Below, one piece after another: positions 19,199 to 26,749 of a stretch of 26,749 nucleotides of DNA. Source of the stretch: Mesotaenium endlicherianum (lineage: Eukaryota; Streptophyta; Zygnematophyceae; Zygnematales; Mesotaeniaceae); assembly GCA_009602735.1 (NCBI GenBank), contig WELA01003759.1, positions 34,903-61,651 of the forward strand, read 5' to 3'. Position 1 is the stretch's first letter; every line of letters begins with the position of its first letter. The notes beneath the pieces are model-generated. The model saw only the letters and a list, made by a program, of their open reading frames with translations. It ran no database searches and was not told the DNA's origin. The translations under genes were made by a program, and so were the position numbers.

Positions 19199-20877
19199 AT
19201 GGCTCCCACCACACAAAAGGAGGACAGAAAGCGCAAGGCAGAAGAAGCCAGGAGGACAATGGAGCAATACCAGAAGGAGCTGGCGGCAACGTCCCTCACC
19301 AGGAGAGAACAAGAAAGGGTCCGCAAACAACAAGAGGCGGCAGAAGAAGCACAGAGGAAGAAGAGGATCAGGAAGCGGAAAACCTTAGGAAAGCTGAGGA
19401 GGAGAGACAGAAGAAACAACAAGAAGAAGCGGCAGCGGCAGAGGAGGAGAAAAGGAAACAGGCTGAAGCGGATAGGCAGAAGAGCTTGGCCACTTACAGG
19501 TATACTGTGGTGGGTGGCCAAAACTTTGATAACCTGAAAGAAGCACTGCTGGCAGCCCAGGAGATCAACAAGCTAGAACAGACGACACTGCTACAGAGAG
19601 AAGGAACTGCAGCACTGGATATGTACATTGAGACACACACTGGTGTGGTTCTCTACGAGGATTATGCCAAGATGGTGGGCTATACAGCAGAACAGGCCCG
19701 GTACCTTGTCGATGGTTCAAAGAACAAGCCAGTCCCGATACCGGGAATAGTGGGAGATCAGAGACTCATCAGGATGGTGAGCATGCGGCCCGATAGCTTT
19801 AAGGATACGGTATTCTACCTCACACTATTGCCAGCTTACAATGAAGTTGAGAGAAGGAGCTGGGAGTACTTGGCCAGGAAAGCAGGACAGCAGATGTTCT
19901 CTCCCCACTGGTTCCCATGTAAACTGAGAAAGGGTGAGCATGGACCCCAGTATTACCAGCAGCCAACAGACTGGAGGTGGATGACGGTCACAAACAAAAA
20001 GCAGGAGTGTGACCGAGCCCAACCAGACGATTTCCACTATGGCCTAGACGGCTACCTCATCCTGCCACCTCACATTGCCCCTTGGGACCCCAAGCTGAAT
20101 GGCTGCCTGAGCAATATGAATGCAGAGACCAAAGAGCACAGGAGGAGGGGGAGAGACTACTTCTCTAAGGGAAAGCATGCCTTCGTCAAATGGGCGAAGA
20201 ATGCAGGCCGGATAGATATCTGCAGGCTGAGGGCCAAGCAATCTCCAGCGGGCCCTAAGAAAGGGAGGTCAATAGACTACTCCATGTCTACCAGGGAGCA
20301 GGACGACCTAGTGGACGAGACTCCTACTCTCTTAGAGGAGGAGGATGAGGAGGAAGAAGGAGAAGAACAAGGCAAAGAAGAAGCATCAGGAGCTGGTACT
20401 CAGGAGACCCAGGGACAAGCAGGGGCACTTCCTAAGGAACCAAGATCAGGTATATGGAATGTGATCCCGGTCATGGAGGCAACTGGACCCTGCACTCGCT
20501 CCCCCAGCCCACCTGCCCAAGCAGGGGAAGAAGTTGATCTGATTGTACTTGGCAGCAGACACAGGCAAAAATCCCCAGAGGACGGGGGTGCCAGAAGAGG
20601 GCCACGCGGGTGGGCCAGAGGTATGCCGGCCTCCCCCTTCGCTCAGGGACATGTACCTCTTGCCAATGTATTTCAGCATCCTACTGGAATGCCTGTCTAT
20701 GTGGGGATCAACACCCAAGTGGGTGAAGAGCAGGCTACCATCCTTTGTTCTTGTCGAGGCCCAACTTTAGAACAAACGGGGTTCTTTAGAAGGCCAGCTG
20801 ACAGACCTAGAGGGCTGTCCAGATCTAGGTCCAGATCTCAGCCTCCTGATCCTGAAGCCCCAAGAACAACCCCCTAG
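19199..20877 (+). CDS. Unrecognised coiled-coil ORF, possibly gag-like (one frame change)
   Basis: I do not recognise the family. The ATG at 19199 opens a Lys/Arg/Glu-rich sequence with coiled-coil character (AEEARRTMEQYQKEL). In the purine run at about 19351-19365 the coding character moves to the -1 frame, which is then open to TAG 20875-20877; the charged coiled coil continues smoothly across the shift, suggesting one protein of about 560 residues with an indel or sequencing error. The middle (about 19500-20260) is an aromatic-rich globular-looking region (YTVVGGQNFDNLKEALLAA, YEDYAKMVGYTAEQARYLV). After it come an acidic run (20335-20390) and a Pro/Arg/Ser-rich tail with an RSRSRSQ end. 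There is no zinc knuckle, protease or polymerase. Location among retroelements and a downstream polypurine-like tract suggest a gag-like protein of a non-autonomous element; a host gene is the alternative. Confidence 0.55.
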
Positions 20878-20974
20878 GCGACAGGCTTAAGAGGCAGTCA
20901 GTGGGGGAGGCTGGTCAGGTTCAGTCCCCTGACTAAAGACTTTTGCAGTTTAATGTTATCGAGGCGACAACAAA

Positions 20975-20990
20975 TTAAGTTGGAGGGATT
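20975..20990 (+). promoter_or_regulatory. Candidate polypurine tract
   Basis: TTAAGTTGGAGGGATTG resembles the tract at 18853-18867 after the chromodomain remnant and is followed by TGTAATGAAT, a plausible LTR start. No second copy of the supposed LTR was found before the ORF. Confidence 0.35.
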
Positions 20991-21190
20991 GTAATGAATC
21001 ATTGTATTAGTAGGAATAATATTCATTACAATATAATATTCATTTAAGTTCAGCCTACTAAACTCTACTCGATAATCGGTCTGCTGAACTTTATATTTAA
21101 TATCAGTTTAATGACTCAGCCGGAAGCAGCAGGCTGAAGTCCACTAACGTCAGCTTGCTGACACATTCTTTGACAGCCAGCTGACTTCCG
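20988..21190. repeat. Cluster of inverted repeats
   Basis: Four inverted repeats in 200 bp. A perfect 12-bp pair (20988-20999 with 21021-21032); a 9-bp pair AAGTTCAGC/GCTGAACTT (21047-21055 with 21083-21091); an outer imperfect pair of about 16 bp (21121-21136 with 21174-21190); and, inside that pair, GTCAGC-TT-GCTGAC (21149-21162). The first part is AT-rich. This may be an LTR start or a small foldback element. Confidence 0.6.
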
Positions 21191-21550
21191 TACTCGGTAG
21201 CAGCGAACTGCCTCGATATGCATCTAAGCATGATATGCTAGATGAATGGCCAGATGACATCCCTATGATGGACGGCTATTCGGGATGATGGGAGATGGTG
21301 GTGGATTTGGTTAACCGAGGTCCTACCAACGTGGTTAACTCCCGGGTAGGCGGTGCCATCGCACCGGCCGTTGAACAGTAAACTCATTCCATGTACATAT
21401 GCTAGGATTGCTCTCGAGTTTGGCATTCGGAAACGAGGCCAACTCTCTTGTACAACTGACAGAGATACTGAATCCAAGGCTTACAAAAAGAGATCTGAAT
21501 CCAAGGCGAGAAGCCATTGATACGCACTGTCTTCTAATCTTGCTTATGTA
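21191..21550. other. Non-coding stretch with a 20-bp direct repeat
   Basis: No gene seen. AGAGATACTGAATCCAAGGC (21461-21480) recurs with one base missing at 21489-21507, 28 bp further on. The origin is unclear. Confidence 0.5.
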
Positions 21551-23208
21551 TGAGTTTACTGATTTGCATTATTGATGCTAGTTTACTTGCATTTGACTAA
21601 CGAGTATTATTCACTGCTAGTGTGTTGTCCTTTGCCGTTTAACCAGTTAACGAAAAATACCATAAAGATTACTTGGTGATATAAAGATCTTTATTAATTG
21701 TTAATCGTCTATTTGGTAAGTCGATTCATTTCACGCGGGAAGAGCAGCAGTCCAGCAGAAGAGGTACACTTTTTAGCCTTACCGCCTGCCACGCACGCGC
21801 CCTGCAGAGCACGCACCCTGCAAAGCAGAGCAGGTCACCACCACTCTTCAAGGACCTGCTCTCCCACCCACGCATGTGCGGGCTGGCTGCAGCAGCTCTG
21901 CGGGTCTACAGCGTCCCTCCCCAATCACGCCAATGCCTGCATGCCCTCTCTGATTTTCTTTCTATTGTAATGTCAAGCCGTGCAGGGGTGTGCTCTTCCA
22001 TTTGACAGGAGGCCTCTGTGGCGCTCCTTGCTTCTTGTTGGGAGGTATGCCAATCCCCGCCACCCCGCCCTGCTCTGCCATGCCTCCTTTGACCATTCTC
22101 CCCATGAAATGCCTGTTGCATTGTGTCTCCGTGTCACTATGCGTGCGGCAACGGCACAGTCGCAGATCCTTACGGCTGCCTCTTCTCCGATGCGTGACAG
22201 GACTCTCGTCATCTTCTTGTGGAGCGAGCTGCTCTCTCCCGGATCATCACTCTTGAGGAGAGCGCGGACTCACGCCCGTGTGCGAGCGTTGCAGGTGAGA
22301 ACCCGCCTCTCGAAACTTCACTGCTCCTCCTTCCTCTAGTCTTTGCGCTGTGGTTGTTGGCCAGGCACTGAAGCTGACCGCGCCGTACTGAGCCAGGCAG
22401 GAGTGCTCTGCATGCACTATCGAGGTTGGCCCGCCTTCCTCACCGTCCTCCAACTCTCACTCTTGACTGGTCATGTCGCGGTGAGCCCTCCCCTCTCCCT
22501 CTCTTCCTCTTACCCATCCCTCTCTCCCACTCTCTGAGACGTGTCCACGAGCGCGGTTGAGCCTCTGGCTGCCGGGCAGGCATGTTCTGCAAGCAGACAG
22601 CAGTAGCCTGCGGCTTGTGCCGGTTTTGCCAGGTGCTTGCTAGATGATGCGCGTTGGGTTGCGCGGCGTGCGTGCAGCTCACGAGGTTGCCCTGCCTCTG
22701 TGATGTGTGTCAGGGTGCCACCATATTTGCCCGCGCCCAGGCCGCTGCCAGCAGCGGGCAAGCCAGCGTGCACCCCCTGCTCGTCTCTGAGCATGCCGAC
22801 GTTGGCTGCCCCGGATTAGGCCAGCCTGCTGGGGGGGGCTACGACACGCTGCTGGACGGGTGAGCCCTCTGTCCCTCCTCTTGTCTTTGTCGCTGCTTGT
22901 AAGCCGCTTGTGAGGGCACGTGCACACACACCGAGTAGTGTGATCCTGTCACTCTCACGAACTCACTCTCCCTCTCTCTCTCACCTTCTCTCTCTCTCTC
23001 CCTCCCCCGCCCTTGCTCTCTCCGCAGCAGTGGCCGTTCCTTCCCCGACTCTTGCTCCGTGCGCCGCGATGACAGACCCCTTGCCCCCCGCCTCTGCCGC
23101 GCCCGCCCCCAATTCCCGCTGCAGCCGTCGCAGGGGCGGCCACCACCAGAAGAAGCGGGCCGACGCGGGCGGCAGGGCCCCGCCCCCGGCCACGGCCGCG
23201 GAGATCGC
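21551..23208. repeat. 1,658-bp duplicated block, left copy (probable assembly artefact)
   Basis: The same sequence occurs at 23210-24867 with a constant offset of 1,659. I saw no difference between the copies, and every open frame is the same in both. A single N at 23209 joins the end of copy one to the start of copy two. The block is a 5'-flanking, UTR and intron-like region with many GTGAGC donors and CT-rich acceptors, plus the first codons of the gene at 24728. The left copy of those codons (ATG at 23069) is cut off at 23208. Confidence 0.92.
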
Positions 23209-23209
23209 N
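23209..23209. other. Single-N contig join
   Basis: One ambiguous base precisely at the boundary of two identical blocks, as when overlapping contigs are scaffolded without merging. Confidence 0.85.
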
Positions 23210-24867
23210 TGAGTTTACTGATTTGCATTATTGATGCTAGTTTACTTGCATTTGACTAACGAGTATTATTCACTGCTAGTGTGTTGTCCTTTGCCGTTTA
23301 ACCAGTTAACGAAAAATACCATAAAGATTACTTGGTGATATAAAGATCTTTATTAATTGTTAATCGTCTATTTGGTAAGTCGATTCATTTCACGCGGGAA
23401 GAGCAGCAGTCCAGCAGAAGAGGTACACTTTTTAGCCTTACCGCCTGCCACGCACGCGCCCTGCAGAGCACGCACCCTGCAAAGCAGAGCAGGTCACCAC
23501 CACTCTTCAAGGACCTGCTCTCCCACCCACGCATGTGCGGGCTGGCTGCAGCAGCTCTGCGGGTCTACAGCGTCCCTCCCCAATCACGCCAATGCCTGCA
23601 TGCCCTCTCTGATTTTCTTTCTATTGTAATGTCAAGCCGTGCAGGGGTGTGCTCTTCCATTTGACAGGAGGCCTCTGTGGCGCTCCTTGCTTCTTGTTGG
23701 GAGGTATGCCAATCCCCGCCACCCCGCCCTGCTCTGCCATGCCTCCTTTGACCATTCTCCCCATGAAATGCCTGTTGCATTGTGTCTCCGTGTCACTATG
23801 CGTGCGGCAACGGCACAGTCGCAGATCCTTACGGCTGCCTCTTCTCCGATGCGTGACAGGACTCTCGTCATCTTCTTGTGGAGCGAGCTGCTCTCTCCCG
23901 GATCATCACTCTTGAGGAGAGCGCGGACTCACGCCCGTGTGCGAGCGTTGCAGGTGAGAACCCGCCTCTCGAAACTTCACTGCTCCTCCTTCCTCTAGTC
24001 TTTGCGCTGTGGTTGTTGGCCAGGCACTGAAGCTGACCGCGCCGTACTGAGCCAGGCAGGAGTGCTCTGCATGCACTATCGAGGTTGGCCCGCCTTCCTC
24101 ACCGTCCTCCAACTCTCACTCTTGACTGGTCATGTCGCGGTGAGCCCTCCCCTCTCCCTCTCTTCCTCTTACCCATCCCTCTCTCCCACTCTCTGAGACG
24201 TGTCCACGAGCGCGGTTGAGCCTCTGGCTGCCGGGCAGGCATGTTCTGCAAGCAGACAGCAGTAGCCTGCGGCTTGTGCCGGTTTTGCCAGGTGCTTGCT
24301 AGATGATGCGCGTTGGGTTGCGCGGCGTGCGTGCAGCTCACGAGGTTGCCCTGCCTCTGTGATGTGTGTCAGGGTGCCACCATATTTGCCCGCGCCCAGG
24401 CCGCTGCCAGCAGCGGGCAAGCCAGCGTGCACCCCCTGCTCGTCTCTGAGCATGCCGACGTTGGCTGCCCCGGATTAGGCCAGCCTGCTGGGGGGGGCTA
24501 CGACACGCTGCTGGACGGGTGAGCCCTCTGTCCCTCCTCTTGTCTTTGTCGCTGCTTGTAAGCCGCTTGTGAGGGCACGTGCACACACACCGAGTAGTGT
24601 GATCCTGTCACTCTCACGAACTCACTCTCCCTCTCTCTCTCACCTTCTCTCTCTCTCTCCCTCCCCCGCCCTTGCTCTCTCCGCAGCAGTGGCCGTTCCT
24701 TCCCCGACTCTTGCTCCGTGCGCCGCGATGACAGACCCCTTGCCCCCCGCCTCTGCCGCGCCCGCCCCCAATTCCCGCTGCAGCCGTCGCAGGGGCGGCC
24801 ACCACCAGAAGAAGCGGGCCGACGCGGGCGGCAGGGCCCCGCCCCCGGCCACGGCCGCGGAGATCGC
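23210..24867. repeat. 1,658-bp duplicated block, right copy
   Basis: Identical by eye to 21551-23208. Unlike the left copy, it runs on into an intact exon at 24868, so this is the copy joined to the complete gene. It includes an AT-rich start (23210-23400), GC-rich leader sequence and a CT microsatellite at about 24620-24665. Confidence 0.92.
24519..24686 (+). other. Probable 5'-UTR intron
   Basis: Donor GTGAGC at 24519, a long CT-rich tract (about 24620-24680) and CCGCAG ending at 24686. The ATG of the next gene lies 42 bases further on. GTGAG donors recur at every proposed intron but one in this gene. Other donor-like sites upstream (near 23953 and 24139) suggest further leader exons that I cannot define. 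Confidence 0.4.
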
Positions 24868-26749
24868 GGAGCGGCTAGAGCTCGCGGGCCTCCACCGCCA
24901 CGTGCACAAGTGTAAGAGGCTCCACCACCTGTTCTGCGGGCTCGCGATCTTCTTCGCCGATTCGGTTCCGGTCGGGGCCGACGTCGAGTACCCCGAGCGG
25001 CTCCACAAGGACACGTACGCCGAGTTCCTACGTTGGGCGTGCGACCCCGATCGCGGCGCGGGCTACGCCTACAAGACGGTCGGTGAGCTGGACACCTACT
25101 TCCGCGCCTGGCTGGGAGAGGGGACGCGGGGGGAAGACCCCCCCGTCAAGGGCGGCAACTGGGGGGACTTTGTGGCGCTGGCCCAGGGGGTGCGCATGTT
25201 CTGCTGCAAGAAATTCCCCGGCTCCATCCCCAGGCGGCGCCGCGGGCTCCTCTTGCGGGACATCCAGCTCAAGTTTCTGCCGCTCGATGTGGGCAACCCG
25301 CGCAACGTCGTCAACGCGTGCATGCTGCTGATGGGGCACGAGGCGAGCGCGCGCACGCGCAAACTCCTCAAGGCCAAGCTGCGCGACCTGCGCATCTCGC
25401 GGCGGGCCGACGTCGAGGCCGTGCTCGTTGTGTGGACGGTGAGCCGCCACGCTGTCAAACCTGCTGACGCTGTCCTGCTTCTCGCTGTCGCTCGCTGTTG
25501 CTCGCTCTTGCCCCTCTGGCCAATGACGCCCTGGCACCTGCATCTGCGGCGCGCGTGTGTGCTGCAGATCCTCCCCAACAAGAACACGTGGACCGAGGGC
25601 AACAAGCCCGAGGCGTGCTTTGCCCGCTTGAACGGGCTGTGCCTTGACCGCTGGCTCCTCGCCATGCTGGAGGCCCGCGGCGTCTTCGCGACCCCGTGGA
25701 AGCCAGGGGACCCCCCGCGCAGGGACATCACCGTCCGGCTCGAGTGCCTGGACGAGGCGGAGCTCGTGCAAACGGCCAACCACGGCTACACCAGCGAGGC
25801 GGTGAGTTGCTCGCCCTCACTGATCCTATCACCGGCTTTTTCTGCTTGCTTCTCCAGCGAGCTCCGTACTCAAGCGTCTCGCTTGCCCGCACTTCTATCT
25901 TGCCTGCTGTGGAGCGAGTGGGCCCTCACGGAGGAGATTTAGCTCATGGCGGCACACGCCGGCATTGCCATTGACGGCCTCTCCGGCCAGAGCCTGCGGA
26001 AGGGCATGCTGCAGCAGGTGCTGCTGTTGTGGGCTTTCTCTGCCCTCTTGCACACTTGGTGCAGCTCGCTCCCTCTCCCCTCCGCTGACGCCGCGTCGTG
26101 CGTGCAGGCGCTCATCGAAGCCGTCATGCGCAATGGCCACGCGGACGTCTTCTCCGTCCTCCAGGACGTGGCGCTGAGGGTCGATTGGCGCGACCCCGAC
26201 TCGACGTCCATGACCAAGCACTACCTCGGCTGGGTGGCCGACCTCATGCGCTCGAGCATGCACGACTACCTCGGCGGTGAGCTCTCTCGCTTCGCCCTCC
26301 TCCCCTTCCTCTTGCTCCGGCTAGATTTGCCGCACCCGCCTCCTTCCTTGCCGCTGTTTTTGCGCTCCTCCCCGTCCCCTCGCCCCGCCTCTGAGCGCGT
26401 GCTCTCTCTCTCTCCGGCGCGAGCCTGCAGGCCTACAGGGCGGCAACGAGGCCGTGCAGGTCCCCGCCGGGCTCCTGTCGGACCTGCGCGAGGTGGAGCG
26501 CGTCAGGGCCCTGGGCCCGCGCCCGCGGCGGCACGACCCCGCGCTCCGCGGCCGCTACGCGCTGACGCTCGCGCACAACGCTGCTGGGCGCTACGTGACG
26601 GCCGCGATGGGCGGCGAGGAGGTGCGCGGGGCGAAGGTGTCGCGCAACATGGCGGCGTTGGCCCACCAGCGGCCGGGCGCCGCCGTCACCCAGCTGTCCC
26701 ACGAGAAGGAGCGCGACGAGGCCGCCCGCAGAAAGCTGCAACGCGAGCG
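24728..26749 (+). CDS. Multi-exon gene, possible tyrosine-recombinase-like protein (runs off the window)
   Basis: Proposed exons: 24728-25438, 25568-25801, 25943-26017, 26108-26276, 26431-beyond 26749. All introns are GT-AG and 90-154 bp; the first two are multiples of three, so the frame stays open through them, and the last interrupts a codon after its first base. The ATG begins a basic, Pro/Ala-rich N-terminus; residues ~85-190 look helical. Landmarks of tyrosine recombinases appear in order: Arg209 eleven residues before Asp220 with LL between, as around the first catalytic Arg; Lys242; Q331-S-L-R334-K-G in place of the usual H-x-x-R; Trp367; Tyr379 in KHYLGW. The spacing between the two Arg (125) suits the family; Arg334 to Tyr379 (45) is rather long. 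The His-to-Gln change is a weakness. If right, this is a mobile-element or domesticated recombinase; otherwise the gene is unrecognised. Composition is much more GC-rich than 18.4-21.5 kb. Confidence 0.5.

Noticed and set aside
21698..24586. Many small open frames, each present twice (for example at 21698 and 23357)
   Set aside because: They lie in leader and intron-like DNA of the artefactual duplication, with no motif and in all frames.
24569..24727. Upstream start at 24569 for the last gene
   Set aside because: This part is a CT-rich tract translating to Ser/Leu repeats and ends in a CAG splice acceptor at 24686; the ATG at 24728 is better placed.
21551..24867. Direct repeats as long LTRs or a tandem gene duplication
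   Set aside because: Identical by eye and separated by exactly one N; no internal element lies between the copies and there are no TG...CA ends.

Overview
This is eukaryotic DNA built mostly of nested and decayed retrotransposons, with an intron-containing gene at the right edge. There is no sign of a prokaryotic operon, a tRNA, an rRNA or a CRISPR array. A green-lineage host, probably a charophyte (streptophyte) alga, is the best guess. The reasons are a chromovirus with a plant-like initiator-tRNA-Met primer site, GT-AG introns, and a retroelement carrying a cytosine methyltransferase, a combination I recall being reported from charophytes and dinoflagellates. The species is not proven.

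Layout. 1-977 is a leader with no recognisable gene. 978-18385 is a large, old, broken Ty3/gypsy element (the 'host element'): gag with two zinc knuckles, a very GC-rich low-complexity stretch, an aspartic protease, a long linker, a C5 cytosine-DNA methyltransferase, then reverse transcriptase, RNase H, integrase and a C-terminal PHD finger. Its pol region has several in-frame TAG/TGA stops, one clear frameshift in reverse transcriptase, and two more frame changes near the end of integrase.

A second, young and apparently intact chromovirus (8464-15467) sits inside the reverse-transcriptase coding region of the host element, with a 5-bp target duplication. It has a 503-bp 5' LTR, TATA box, primer-binding site, gag, a textbook -1 frameshift site (A AAA AAC plus hairpin), a full pol (protease, reverse transcriptase, RNase H, integrase, chromodomain) and a long 3' untranslated stretch. 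A 783-base run of N hides the end of that stretch and most of the 3' LTR.

18386-21550 is a graveyard: a broken chromodomain from another chromovirus, then an unrecognised ORF with a coiled-coil N-terminus (19199-20877), followed by a polypurine-like tract and a cluster of palindromes. 21551-24867 is one 1,658-bp sequence present twice, apparently without change, and separated by a single N. It is almost certainly an assembly overlap rather than a biological duplication. From 24728 to the right edge is a GC-rich gene in at least five exons, with weak but position-consistent resemblance to tyrosine recombinases; it continues past the window.

The most notable system is the host element: one retrotransposon lineage that carried both a DNA-methylation writer and a PHD-type chromatin reader, and that is now decaying through stops of the kind expected from methyl-cytosine deamination.
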